Shown here piece by piece: positions 27,133 to 36,186 of a stretch of 64,000 nucleotides of DNA. The notes under the pieces were generated by a model that saw only the letters and a list, made by a program, of their open reading frames with translations, had not been told where the DNA came from and made no database searches. The stretch's first letter is position 1. Each line of letters starts with the position of its first letter. A program made the translations under genes and the position numbers. The stretch is from SKVR01 sp964491395 (lineage in GTDB: Bacteria; Bacteroidota; Bacteroidia; Bacteroidales; UBA7960), in NCBI GenBank assembly GCA_964491395.1, contig CAZBGI010000002.1:1-64000 (forward strand), given 5' to 3'.

Positions 27133-27406
27133 CAAACTTACCCCGAATTAATTACTTCGCTGTTCACCAATTGCCCGGAAATCCAATAAAAAAAAAAGAA
27201 AGAAGTTCTTAAAAGCATGATTTAATCAGGAAACTAAGCAGGTGGAAGCCGATCCTTGCGTTTGCATTGAATCAATTCTAAGCTTTTTTCGGTTTATTTT
27301 GTGATATGTTATGGGATGTAAAGAATTGAATATTTTAATTTTGCGTTTTAATTAAGTAGCATACTAATAAGAATGCTGTATGGAAAAAATGGATTAGCAG
27401 TGTTGT
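27133..27406. other. Intergenic region between divergent ptb and the flippase-like gene
   Basis: It contains an A-rich tract around 27186-27205 and no open frame worth calling. No promoter for the plus-strand gene could be assigned with confidence. Confidence 0.4.
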
Positions 27407-28513
27407 ATGGACAGTCAGCAAAGGAAAGTATTATCGTATTTTAAATTTCGGAAAATTATTATTCCCATACTGCTAGGATTGGGTGTTGCTACTTTTTTAC
27501 TGGTAAGGAATTTCGACAGTGCCGCTTTTCGGGGAATCAACTGGGTTTGGCAATCCTATATTTTTATTTTTCTGGCTTTGCTGATGATGGTGATTCGCGA
27601 TGCGGGCTACATGTATCGTATCAGGGTGCTTACCGACGGACAAATCAGCTGGAGAAGAAGTTTTGATGTAATTATGCTGTGGGAATTTGCCAGTGCCATT
27701 ACACCTTCCATCATCGGGGGCTCAGCCATTGCGTTGTATATCGTAAACAAAGAAGGAGTAAGTATGGGGCGTACAACGGCGATCGTGCTCATTACGGCGT
27801 TTCTCGATGAACTCTTCTATATTCTCATGGTACCACTGATTCTTATTCTTGTAGGGACACAGCACTTGTTTACTACCGAAGGGGAATATGTTTTTCTGAA
27901 CACCAAATTCGGAACCCAGGGCATTTTTATTCTGGGATATCTTTTTATCCTGGTCTTAACTACCATCATTATTTATGGAGTTTTCTTAAATCCCAGGGGA
28001 TTTAAAATGATTTTACTTACCATTTTCAAACTTCCTTTTCTTCGCAAATGGCGGACAAAGGCTGCAGAGACTGGAAATGAAATTATCATTACCTCCCGCG
28101 AAATGAAGGGCAAGCCGGCTATTTTCTGGGTCAAGGCTTTTGCCGGTACCTTTTTTTCCTGGACCGGGCGTTTTATGGTAGTTAATTTTTTGATTCTAGC
28201 CTTTGTATCCGGAGGAGATCAGCTGTTGATTTATGCCAGGCAGCTGGTAATGTGGGTCATTTTATTGATAAGTCCTACTCCCGGAGGCAGTGGCGTGGCA
28301 GAATTTGTGTTTTCTGGTTTTCTGGGCGAATTTATTCCTCCCGGACTTAGCCCCGCATTGGGCTTAATGTGGCGTCTTATCAGTTATTACCCTTACCTCT
28401 TTATTGGCGTTATTATATTACCCAACTGGCTGAAAAGAGTATATGCCAAAAGTAAAAAGCCCGGTCAAATCATCTCAGCACAGGCTGAATCAATTGATCA
28501 AAAACCCGTATAG
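27407..28513 (+). CDS. Flippase-like / lysylphosphatidylglycerol synthase transmembrane domain protein
   Basis: An integral membrane protein of 368 residues with about eight hydrophobic segments, matching the LPG_synthase_TM (UPF0104) family. Family features are the WxxxF early segment, MLWEFASAITPSIIGGSAIALYI and the conserved SPTPGGSGVAEF near residue 290. The catalytic lysyltransferase half of MprF is absent, so it is a membrane-only member. These are thought to move lipids or lipid-linked compounds across the inner membrane, and the substrate is unknown. It is followed by a TauE/SafE permease gene. Confidence 0.8.
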   Translation: MDSQQRKVLSYFKFRKIIIPILLGLGVATFLLVRNFDSAAFRGINWVWQSYIFIFLALLMMVIRDAGYMYRIRVLTDGQISWRRSFDVIMLWEFASAITPSIIGGSAIALYIVNKEGVSMGRTTAIVLITAFLDELFYILMVPLILILVGTQHLFTTEGEYVFLNTKFGTQGIFILGYLFILVLTTIIIYGVFLNPRGFKMILLTIFKLPFLRKWRTKAAETGNEIIITSREMKGKPAIFWVKAFAGTFFSWTGRFMVVNFLILAFVSGGDQLLIYARQLVMWVILLISPTPGGSGVAEFVFSGFLGEFIPPGLSPALGLMWRLISYYPYLFIGVIILPNWLKRVYAKSKKPGQIISAQAESIDQKPV

Positions 28514-28687
28514 TTTTTCAGCGAAAAACCATGCAGGAGCAATAAATCGTGCTTCATGAAACCTTCAGCCGGATGGTTGAACAAGGCATGATCATTCATG
28601 CCTGAATCCTCTCTGCCATTGATTCTTGCAGGTATATCAACTTCGTTGGAATTATTCTTTACTTTTACAGTTCAAAAACCTACGAAT

Positions 28688-29440
28688 ATGTCCTGGGAAC
28701 ACATTATCCTGGTCTTTGTTACCGGAATAGTTTGCGGAATTATCAACACCCTGGCAGGAAGCGGCTCGCTTATCAGCCTTCCTGTTTTAATGTTTATCGG
28801 TTTGCCTCCCAATGTAGCCAACGGAACCAACCGGATCGGTATTCTTTTTCAAAACATTGTCAGTACTCTCAATTTTCGGCGGCAAAAAGTGCTGGAAATA
28901 AAAATGGGGTTCCGGGTCGCTTTTCCCAGCATCCTCGGTTCTGTGGTCGGGGCAATAATTGTACTTGAATTACCACCACGCGCTGTTGAAATAGCCGTGG
29001 CAGTTGTTTTACTGATCATGCTTGTTCCTTTGTGGCTGAAACCTTCCCGCTGGTTGAAAGGTGCTTCACAAGGCGAAATCAACCATTACCCGGTTTTACA
29101 GTTTATTATTTTCTTTTTCATAGGAGCCTATGGTGGGTTTATCCAGGCGGGAGTGGGAATCTTTTTGCTCAGTGCCCTGGTTCTCAATGCCGGATACGAT
29201 TTGGTGAGAGCCAATGCTCTGAAAGTGTTTATCAACCTTATTTTTACTCCTTTTGCCCTGGTGGTTTTTGTTATTCAGGGGCAAATTGACATTGCTGCTG
29301 GGTTGGTCCTGGCCCTGGGAAATAGCCTGGGAGCCTATTTTGCCAGTAAGTATGCGGTAAGTTGGGGAAGTGGTTTCGTAAGATATGTACTGATAGCTGT
29401 GATAATTGGTGCAGGAATCAAACTCTTGTTTTTTCCCTGA
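28688..29440 (+). CDS. TauE/SafE family sulfite/organosulfonate exporter-like permease
   Basis: Seven to eight membrane segments in 251 residues, with the paired family repeats FVTGIVCGIINTLAGSGSLISLP near the N-terminus and FFIGAYGGFIQAGVGIFLLSAL at about 140. The ATG at 28688 gives a normal N-terminus that starts at the first membrane segment. An earlier ATG at 28598 would add a 30-residue tail. The family moves sulfur-containing anions, and the substrate here is unknown. Confidence 0.8.
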   Translation: MSWEHIILVFVTGIVCGIINTLAGSGSLISLPVLMFIGLPPNVANGTNRIGILFQNIVSTLNFRRQKVLEIKMGFRVAFPSILGSVVGAIIVLELPPRAVEIAVAVVLLIMLVPLWLKPSRWLKGASQGEINHYPVLQFIIFFFIGAYGGFIQAGVGIFLLSALVLNAGYDLVRANALKVFINLIFTPFALVVFVIQGQIDIAAGLVLALGNSLGAYFASKYAVSWGSGFVRYVLIAVIIGAGIKLLFFP

Positions 29441-29484
29441 ATCAAAACCATTTTTTAATGAAAAACCCTTTGGCTTCCATCATC

Positions 29485-30603
29485 CTATTTACTTCGTGCT
29501 TTACAAAAAACAATGTTGAAAAAAGCTTTCCAGAAATACTTAATATCAGTAATCAAGGGATTTTTCTGATAGTTCTCAAGGTATTTTCGTTCCGAGGCCA
29601 GGATTTCTTCAAAATTTGAGGGCATATCTGCATAGTAAGGAGGAACGAGTCCTGGTTTGAATTGGTGGCGCAATTCCAGCAAATCAGGGGGATAGAGACT
29701 TTGATACTGGCTGCTCAGTGGACGAACTCCCACCAGTTTCAATTCAAACTTCACCAGGTTCAGGAGCATCGGCAATTCATCAATCCAGAATTTGCGCATA
29801 ACCCTGCCACATGCTGTTATCCTGAAATCATTGTTGAATTTACCCCCGTTATCAAGTTTATTTTTTTCGTAAACATATTTTTGCAGGTATTCCGAATAAG
29901 GATACATCGTACGAAATTTATAAACTTTTATTTTTTTCCCGGATTTTCCTGTTCGTTCCATGGCAAATACCGGACCATAGGAGGGTGAAAGATCATAAGC
30001 CGGTGGCCGCTCTTTTCGTGCTACAAAGTAAAAAAGATAACCGTGAGTTTCTTCGTGGATTACTTCAAAACCACAGGAATATAAGCGTCCCAGTGTTTCT
30101 GCCCTGCTGATAATGCGGTTTCTTCCTCCGGTAAGAGCAAAGTAAATCTGTTTGGTAACAGGCAGCTTGGGAAAAACGCGTTTGAAAATGTAGTCTCCGA
30201 CTATGTACAGACGGTTTATGATTCCGGGAAATTTATTCAGAAGTCTTTTTTGCCTGAGTTCTAAAGTTTCAACACAACCCATAAAGATGGTTCCATAACC
30301 AATGTTCTCATTTACCGCTTCAAAAAACTTGTTGATTCTTCTTAAATCATTAATTCTCTTTAGGTTAATTACGGAAGAGATACTCTTTTTTTCAAATTTC
30401 TCTATGTTAAATGACGTAGAAGTGCTGAATACCTGCGTGTTGGGTTGATTAACGTCAACGTAGGATTGGATGAGCCTTAATACTTCTTCACCTGCTTCTG
30501 AGCGGATTTTATTTTCCAGATGACTTGCATGACCATTTTCATTCATCATAGATTTGGTCAATAATTCATCCTTTACAATCAACCTTTCTGCCATATTTTC
30601 CAT
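29485..30603 (-). CDS. Bacteroidota-type sugar transferase with an N-terminal extra domain
   Basis: The C-terminal 190 residues resemble the bacterial sugar transferase family, which moves a sugar phosphate to undecaprenyl phosphate: GPVFAMERTGKSGKKI, YKFRTM, the catalytic pair in DELPMLLNL, and VGVRPLS. The membrane re-entrant helix that normally precedes this core is missing. Instead residues 1-200 form a soluble-looking region (FEAVNENIGYGTIFMGCVET, SRAETLGRLYSCGFEV) that recalls a degenerate methyltransferase fold. I recall such fusions from other Bacteroidota glycan loci. It lies 173 bases after an UpxY-type antiterminator gene. A -7-like TAATTTTG at 30708-30715 on the minus strand may give it its own start. 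Confidence 0.75.
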   Translation of the reverse strand: MENMAERLIVKDELLTKSMMNENGHASHLENKIRSEAGEEVLRLIQSYVDVNQPNTQVFSTSTSFNIEKFEKKSISSVINLKRINDLRRINKFFEAVNENIGYGTIFMGCVETLELRQKRLLNKFPGIINRLYIVGDYIFKRVFPKLPVTKQIYFALTGGRNRIISRAETLGRLYSCGFEVIHEETHGYLFYFVARKERPPAYDLSPSYGPVFAMERTGKSGKKIKVYKFRTMYPYSEYLQKYVYEKNKLDNGGKFNNDFRITACGRVMRKFWIDELPMLLNLVKFELKLVGVRPLSSQYQSLYPPDLLELRHQFKPGLVPPYYADMPSNFEEILASERKYLENYQKNPLITDIKYFWKAFFNIVFCKARSK

Positions 30604-30776
30604 TTTTTCTTTGTTACCTCATTGCTCGTAATTCTACTGTGTGCTTGTCATTCACAGGTATACAAAGTTTTTCCTTTTGTTAGCAACAATGCTACTAATG
30701 CACCTTACAAAATTACCCCAAATGCCGAAGAAAACTATTAGGCGTTTCACGTAAAAAGATTTGAGTAAATACTTAG

Positions 30777-31280
30777 TCATGGGTCTATCAATTTTACATG
30801 ATTGCGAGGTATCTGTATTTCAAAAGATCTTTCCAGCTGATGTATTCTGATAATTATTTTGTTTTTATTGTTATAATGTACCATCTCTGCTTTCAAACCA
30901 TTTAAGGGTCCTTTTAATACCTTTACAGTGCTTCCTTCCGGAATATTTTCTTCAAGGGGATCCACTTGAATATCGGTAGAAAGAATCCACTTAATATTGT
31001 CTATTTCCTTTTCCGGAATTTCTACAGCTTTTCCTTCAAAACTTACAAATCGTACAGCACCGGGTGTGTTCAAAACTTCCAGATAAGACGATTCATCGAT
31101 TTTTACAAATACATATGAACTAAACAAGGGCACTTCTACCCATTTGCGACGATCGGTCCATTGTCTTAAAGTCTTTACCAGGGGCAGGTAACTGGTAATA
31201 TTCTTTTCCCTTAACAACTTATCTATTTTCTTTTCATATCTGGGTCGGGTATACAGAGCCAACCATTTTTTCTTCTGCAT
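30777..31280 (-). CDS. UpxY-type NusG paralogue (transcription antiterminator)
   Basis: A NusG-like protein of 167 residues: NGN domain (KKWLALYTRPRYEKKIDKLL ... FSSYVFVKIDE, residues 1-105) and a KOW domain at about 120-160 (PEGSTVKVLKGPLNGLKAEMV). In Bacteroides, UpxY proteins let RNA polymerase read through the leader of their own capsule operon. The ATG at 31280 gives the usual short N-terminus (MQKKKW), and an ATG at 31301 would add seven residues. The promoter candidate at 31396-31403 leaves a leader of about 110 bases. Only one glycan gene, the sugar transferase, follows it. Confidence 0.85.
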   Translation of the reverse strand: MQKKKWLALYTRPRYEKKIDKLLREKNITSYLPLVKTLRQWTDRRKWVEVPLFSSYVFVKIDESSYLEVLNTPGAVRFVSFEGKAVEIPEKEIDNIKWILSTDIQVDPLEENIPEGSTVKVLKGPLNGLKAEMVHYNNKNKIIIRIHQLERSFEIQIPRNHVKLIDP

Positions 31281-31301
31281 AAAACCTGGTATCGTTTTCA
31301 A

Positions 31302-31708
31302 ATATACAATTAATATTATAGATATAAAACGAAATTTTTATAACTGAACGATAAAATATAATGATTTAAAGTGTAGTCTTCGTCCCATTTCTTTGCAAAG
31401 ATATGGTTTTGAACCTTAGACTCCACTAAATTTTTGTACTTTTGGGGGGCTGATTTTTCAGATAGTATTGGAGGTAATATGTCGGAAAGCAAGCGAAGTT
31501 TTTCTATCCGTTAAGGTTCATAGGGAAATGGGCCCTGCACGTTTTTCAGAATTTTTATTGAACCATAAAAACACATGAGGATTGTGCTTTTAAAATACAA
31601 CGAACCTAATGGAATGAGTTCACGAACACAATGAAATAAGAAACCATTGTGACCCATATGCATATTTATGCCTGTTTTATTTAATCAACCTTAAATCAAT
31701 CTATTAGA
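31302..31708. other. Divergent intergenic region between the UpxY-like gene and the WlbA-like gene
   Basis: About 400 bases without a gene. On the minus strand TATCTTTG (31396-31403) is a perfect -7 element toward the UpxY-like gene. On the plus strand TACTTTTG (31437-31444) is a -7 element toward the oxidoreductase, leaving a leader of about 255 bases. Neither has an obvious -33 element. Confidence 0.45.
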
Positions 31709-32659
31709 ATGAAAAGTACTGTACAATTCGGCTTGATAGGTGCAGCAGGATATATTGCACCCCGGCACATGAAAGCAATTAAAGAAACAGGAAACAATCT
31801 TCTTGCCGCCCTCGATCCTTTTGATAGTGTGGGAATTATTGACAGTTACTTTCCCAATGCAGATTTTTTCACCGAACCTGAAAGGTTTGACCGGCACATG
31901 GATAAACTTCGCAAAAAAGGGCATTTTGCTATGGATTATGTCAGCATTTGCTCTCCGAACTATCTACACGATTCGCATATCCGGATGTCGTTGCGCAACC
32001 AGGCCCATGCAATCTGTGAGAAACCCCTGGTACTGAATCCCTGGAATGTAGAGGCTCTGGCTGAAATAGAAAAAGAAACCGGGAAAAGGATTTTTAATAT
32101 TTTGCAATTGCGACACCACCCTGCCGTAATGCAATTAAAAGAACGTATACAGAACGGTCCCGAAGATAAAATTTATGATATCGACCTGTCGTATATCACA
32201 TCAAGAGGTTCATGGTATTTTTATTCATGGAAAGGAAAGCAGGAAAAATCAGGAGGAGTGGGAACCAACATAGGTATTCATTTTTTCGATATGCTTACCT
32301 GGATTTTTGGACCGGTAAAAGAAAATATTGTGCATATAAGTCAATGCGACAAGGCGGCAGGATTCCTGCAACTTGAAAAAGCACGGGTGAGATGGTTTCT
32401 TAGTGTAAACAGCAGTGATTTACCCGAACGTGTTAAAGAAAGCGGACAACCAACTTATCGCTCTTTGACCCTGAATGGGGAAGAGTTTGAATTCAGCGGA
32501 GGGTTTACTGACTTACATACCCAAAGCTACAAGCATATACTCCAGGGTGATGGTTTTGGACTTAACACCGTAAAACCCAGTATTTCTATTGCATATGAAA
32601 TCAGAAATGCTCATCCCGTAGGACTTAGAGGGGAGTATCATCCTTTGGCTGCTAAATAA
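31709..32659 (+). CDS. Gfo/Idh/MocA oxidoreductase, WlbA/WbpB-like
   Basis: An NAD-dependent sugar dehydrogenase of 316 residues. The Rossmann start GLIGAAGYIAPRHMKAI, the DYVSICSPNYLH segment, the catalytic-region CEKPL, LQLRHHPAV and GGVGTNIGIHFFDML all fit the WlbA/WbpB group, which oxidises the 3-position of UDP-GlcNAcA in making di-N-acetylated uronic acids for O-antigens and capsules. The other enzymes of that route (WbpA, WbpD, WbpE) are not in the window. The group assignment is strong, the exact substrate less so. Confidence 0.8.
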   Translation: MKSTVQFGLIGAAGYIAPRHMKAIKETGNNLLAALDPFDSVGIIDSYFPNADFFTEPERFDRHMDKLRKKGHFAMDYVSICSPNYLHDSHIRMSLRNQAHAICEKPLVLNPWNVEALAEIEKETGKRIFNILQLRHHPAVMQLKERIQNGPEDKIYDIDLSYITSRGSWYFYSWKGKQEKSGGVGTNIGIHFFDMLTWIFGPVKENIVHISQCDKAAGFLQLEKARVRWFLSVNSSDLPERVKESGQPTYRSLTLNGEEFEFSGGFTDLHTQSYKHILQGDGFGLNTVKPSISIAYEIRNAHPVGLRGEYHPLAAK

Positions 32660-32688
32660 GATACCGGCAATACCACATTTAAAATGGA

Positions 32689-33621
32689 TTAATCTATATC
32701 AAGGCCAGCTTCTATAGCCTTGCGTTTATCTTCAAGCCATTGTGGGAGTTTGAGGTTTTGGCCCAGTTCATTTTGATTTTCATCTATCAGAAAACCCGGT
32801 CCGGATGTGGCAATTTCCATCAAAACACCACCGGGTTCACGAAAATATACTGATTTAAAGTATTGTCTGTCCATAACTGGCGAGGGGTGAAACCCGGCAC
32901 GAGACAAATGGGCCCGCATCTTTTCCTGGCTGGCCTCATCAGGGGTTTGAAAAGCCATATGGTGCACGGTGCCAATGCCGGGCATCTGATTGGGCATGGA
33001 CGGGTGGGATAATAAATCAACGTAATAACCCGGCTGGTTCTCTTCCGAATACAATCGGACCCGCTCACCTTCACTTTTCAACAAAACATGGTTCATGTGA
33101 CGGGTTAAAAATTCAAGCGTATGCTCATAGGAAGCATAGCTAAGCGCCAAAGAATAGAGTCCTTTGATTCCATGTTCTTCAGGAATGGCCGCCGTGGTAC
33201 ATCCTGTTCGTTGATCTTCAGCATTGGCTACCAACTCTATCTGGATACCGTCAAAATCATCGAAAAGAATATATTCCTCGTCAAAACGGGTGAAGGGACC
33301 CCGAAATTCAATCTGGTGTGTTTTGAGTCTTTGGGTCCAGAATTCTAAAGAATAGGTTCCAACAGAAAACAAGGTGGAGGTGACAGAACGGTTGCCAGTT
33401 TTGCCACGGCTGATGCCTGTAAAAGGGAAAAAAGTAGCTACACTCCCCGGCTTGCCGGTGCGATCCCCATAATACAAATGTAAAGTGTCAGGACTATCGT
33501 AATTGACGGTTTTCTTAACAAACTGCAATCCAAGTATTTCGTTGTAAAACCGGATGTTGTTTCTGGCTTTGCCTGAAAAAGAAGTTACGTGATGCAATCC
33601 TTTGATGAGCCCCTTAACCAT
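32689..33621 (-). CDS. VOC-family ring-cleaving dioxygenase-like protein
   Basis: Two vicinal-oxygen-chelate modules in 310 residues. Likely metal ligands are in LHHVTSF (residues 9-15), VHHMAFQ (about 218) and GGVLMEIAT (about 267). The layout resembles the PcpA/MhqO group of hydroquinone dioxygenases and bacterial glyoxalase-like proteins, which act in defence against quinones or electrophiles. No redox or MarR-type regulator is adjacent. The family is sure, the reaction is inferred. Confidence 0.75.
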   Translation of the reverse strand: MVKGLIKGLHHVTSFSGKARNNIRFYNEILGLQFVKKTVNYDSPDTLHLYYGDRTGKPGSVATFFPFTGISRGKTGNRSVTSTLFSVGTYSLEFWTQRLKTHQIEFRGPFTRFDEEYILFDDFDGIQIELVANAEDQRTGCTTAAIPEEHGIKGLYSLALSYASYEHTLEFLTRHMNHVLLKSEGERVRLYSEENQPGYYVDLLSHPSMPNQMPGIGTVHHMAFQTPDEASQEKMRAHLSRAGFHPSPVMDRQYFKSVYFREPGGVLMEIATSGPGFLIDENQNELGQNLKLPQWLEDKRKAIEAGLDID

Positions 33622-33700
33622 ATATCAAACAGCTTTAAAGTTTTTGTTTTGTCAAAAAACAAACCCACGGTCCTATTGTTCACCATCGCAATCCTTCCTT

Positions 33701-34954
33701 TTACTCCTTTTTGCTCTTTAGGTGTTTCGAAACGAAGGGCAGGGAAAATCCGTAAGGCACTGCTTTTATGAGGCTTATGAGGATAAGGGGTAAAAATGCA
33801 CCATGAAAAGCCTGGGGAATAAAGGGCCACAGAATTACCAAAACCAACGCCAGAAATGCGACAAACCGGAAGTACCATTTTGCTGCCGGACGCATAGTAT
33901 CATAGCCGGCAAACCAGATATAATATAAGTGAGTAGGGAGGGCCCAGAAAAGATTAAGATTGGCCTTGGTAGTGATATGATCAGAAAAAAACCACAGAAA
34001 CACTATTACCAGACCTGCCAAACCCAGCAGGGAAAAGAAAATTTTGTCAAAAACAAGCGACCATCTGGCTTTGTAAAAACTAAGCAGGGCCAGCACCAGA
34101 AGCAGCCACATCACCCAGTGAGGAGTAATTATTGAAGCTGGAGAAAATTCAACCCTCTTGGGAATGATAATCCGATGTTCTGATACCAAAGGTTCTCCTT
34201 TGGGATGCGTTGCCAGGGCAAATGCAATCAGCATTTCATCGGGAAGGTACATGTAATCCCAGGCAGAAGCCACCTTGTCGGCCGGCAGACCCAGCGCCAG
34301 GTCAATACCAAATGCACTCCAGGGCATGTTTACCAGAAAAGGCTGAAGCATATCGCGGAACGTGCGCCGGGGTTGTAGATCGGGTGTATAGTCAAATTCA
34401 TAGTTAAGCATCGATCGTACCACAGAAACAGACTCTTCATTGATTTCTTCAGCCACGGGCCAGGATGGTTGTATAACCTGGTCTATTACATCCCGGATAC
34501 GGGTGGCACAATTGTCATAAAAAAAATCGTAATGGTAGTAGGCATTTTCCGGGCGCTGGTTGATCATCAAAAAATCAAAGATGTCCTGTTTCTGCGCCTG
34601 CGTGAGGTTCAATACCTGTTCATAAATGGCTCTTCCTTCGTAACGATATTCCGGCTCAAAATATTCCATGGGAGCCACAGAAAGCTTATACAGCAATTTC
34701 CCACGGGTAAATTTCAGATAGAAATTAGGGGTGTCAAAATCAAAGGTACCGTAATTAAACACCAGGTCGATATTATTTTCCCTGTCTTTCACCCTCAGGG
34801 CGCTGTGTCCAAAAACAGAATAAAGTTCATCGCCAGGGCTGGCTGTAAGCATGGTTACTTCAGCCTGGGGAGATAGCTTCTGGGCCATGCCCGGATAAAA
34901 ACTCAAACAAAATAGTAAAATAACAACGACTGATTTGATGGGGAAGTGAGTCAT
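33701..34954 (-). CDS. DUF4105 family membrane protein
   Basis: The ATG at 34954 gives MTHFPIKSVVVILLFCLSF, a signal peptide, where the longer frame to 35035 would bury it behind 27 residues. The periplasmic part has the DUF4105 (Lnb N-terminal) signatures GDELYSVFGHSALRV and YHYDFFYDNCATRIRD, with invariant His and Cys that suggest a thiol hydrolase-like fold. Five membrane segments fill about residues 260-410. The Lnb name comes from an E. coli-like apolipoprotein transacylase, and the activity of this Bacteroidota form is not known to me. Confidence 0.75.
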   Translation of the reverse strand: MTHFPIKSVVVILLFCLSFYPGMAQKLSPQAEVTMLTASPGDELYSVFGHSALRVKDRENNIDLVFNYGTFDFDTPNFYLKFTRGKLLYKLSVAPMEYFEPEYRYEGRAIYEQVLNLTQAQKQDIFDFLMINQRPENAYYHYDFFYDNCATRIRDVIDQVIQPSWPVAEEINEESVSVVRSMLNYEFDYTPDLQPRRTFRDMLQPFLVNMPWSAFGIDLALGLPADKVASAWDYMYLPDEMLIAFALATHPKGEPLVSEHRIIIPKRVEFSPASIITPHWVMWLLLVLALLSFYKARWSLVFDKIFFSLLGLAGLVIVFLWFFSDHITTKANLNLFWALPTHLYYIWFAGYDTMRPAAKWYFRFVAFLALVLVILWPFIPQAFHGAFLPLILISLIKAVPYGFSLPFVSKHLKSKKE

Positions 34955-35114
34955 CTGGATTAACGGATTAAAAAAACAACTGCGGTTATAAGGATTATCC
35001 TGCGACCATGAGGAAAATGATGCAAAATTAAACAATTGACAGTTTTATTCTTACAGGTCTGATTAAATATGTGTTAAATGAGAATCCGGGAGAGAGATAA
35101 TTTTTTACAATTTG

Positions 35115-35147
35115 TTGAAAAACAAAAGGAAATAATTTCTAACTTTG
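35115..35147 (+). promoter_or_regulatory. Distal promoter of the rplM operon
   Basis: TTG (35115-35117), 22 bases, TAACTTTG (35140-35147). The spacing is one base longer than the best promoters here. The leader would be about 160 bases. Confidence 0.45.
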
Positions 35148-35218
35148 CAGCCTGAAAATTTGAACCGTTTTGTCAATATGTTTATAAAGAATTTATCAAC
35201 AATTAGTTGTTAATAAAT

Positions 35219-35249
35219 TTGCCCGAATTAAAAATTAGTTTTAGCTTTG
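35219..35249 (+). promoter_or_regulatory. Proximal promoter of the rplM operon
   Basis: TTG (35219-35221), exactly 20 bases, TAGCTTTG (35242-35249). The leader would be about 60 bases. Its -33 element abuts the inverted repeat at 35193-35216. Confidence 0.65.
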
Positions 35250-35314
35250 CACCCCCCTAAAGGAAGGGGAATCTAGTGCTATAAAAAAATCAAATACAGC
35301 AAATTAAGCAAATA

Positions 35315-35770
35315 ATGGATACATTAAGCTATAAAACAGTTTCTGCCAACAAGGACACAGTAACCAAAGACTGGATAATTGTTGATGCAGAAAACCAGAT
35401 TTTGGGCCGTCTTGCGAGTAAGGTTGCCAAAATTGTGCGCGGAAAGCATAAAGTGAATTACACTCCGCATGTAGATTGCGGTGACAATGTAATCATCATC
35501 AATGCCGAAAAGATTGCACTTAGTGGCAATAAGTGGAATCAAAAGGAATATGTTCATCACACGGGTTATCCCGGAGGACAACGTTTTACCAGTGTTAAGC
35601 AGATGCTTGACAAAAAGCCTACCGAAATTGTGCGCAAAGCCGTTAAAGGTATGCTTCCCAAAACCAAACTGGGTGTTGCCCTGTTGCGTAATGTCTATAT
35701 ATATGCCGGTTCTGAGCATCCTCATCAGGCTCAGCAACCCCAAACAATCAACCTTAATACAATCAAGTAA
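35315..35770 (+). CDS. rplM: 50S ribosomal protein L13
   Basis: A ribosomal large-subunit protein. Signature segments are WIIVDAENQILGRLAS, GDNVIIINAEKI and HTGYPGG, with the MLPKTKLG stretch near the end. The length of 151 residues is normal for Bacteroidota. It is the first gene of rplM-rpsI-rpsB-tsf, with rpsI starting two bases after its stop. Confidence 0.97.
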   Translation: MDTLSYKTVSANKDTVTKDWIIVDAENQILGRLASKVAKIVRGKHKVNYTPHVDCGDNVIIINAEKIALSGNKWNQKEYVHHTGYPGGQRFTSVKQMLDKKPTEIVRKAVKGMLPKTKLGVALLRNVYIYAGSEHPHQAQQPQTINLNTIK

Positions 35771-35772
35771 GC

Positions 35773-36159
35773 ATGGAAGTTATTAACACTATAGGAAGAA
35801 GAAAGACGGCGGTTGCCAGAGTTTATCTTAAACCCGGCAATGGTCAGGTTACTGTAAACAAAAAAGACGTAAAAGAATATTTTACTACTTCTATTCTGCA
35901 ATACATCGTTAACCAGCCATTTCAAATTACCGGAAATGAAGGTAAATATGACCTTAAGGTTAATCTTGACGGTGGTGGTATTAAAGGCCAGGCTGAAGCA
36001 CTCAGACTTGCTCTTTCCAGGGCTTTGGTTGAAATCAATGCCGAATGGCGTCCCGCTCTTAAGGCGAAAGGCCTTATGCGTCGTGATCCCCGGATGGTAG
36101 AAAGGAAAAAACCCGGCCAGAAGAAAGCCAGGAAGAAATTCCAATTCAGCAAACGTTAA
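35773..36159 (+). CDS. rpsI: 30S ribosomal protein S9
   Basis: A small-subunit protein whose C-terminal tail reaches the P-site tRNA. IGRRKTAVARVYLKPG at the start, GGGIKGQAEALRLALSRAL and the basic tail RKKFQFSKR are diagnostic. It has 128 residues and is tightly coupled to rplM. Confidence 0.97.
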   Translation: MEVINTIGRRKTAVARVYLKPGNGQVTVNKKDVKEYFTTSILQYIVNQPFQITGNEGKYDLKVNLDGGGIKGQAEALRLALSRALVEINAEWRPALKAKGLMRRDPRMVERKKPGQKKARKKFQFSKR

Positions 36160-36186
36160 TTTCATTTTTGGAAAATTATTTTTAAC

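Larger units (their letters stand above)
34955..35314. other. Divergent intergenic region upstream of rplM
   Basis: About 360 bases without a gene. It holds two promoters for the ribosomal protein operon and, between them, an inverted repeat with arms TTATCAACAA (35193-35202) and TTGTTAATAA (35207-35216). Confidence 0.6.

Noticed and set aside
30743..30758. CGTTTCACGTAAAAAG, a parS-like sequence
   Set aside because: Only 12 of 16 bases match and the palindrome is broken. It lies 11 kb from the cluster, so chance is the better explanation.
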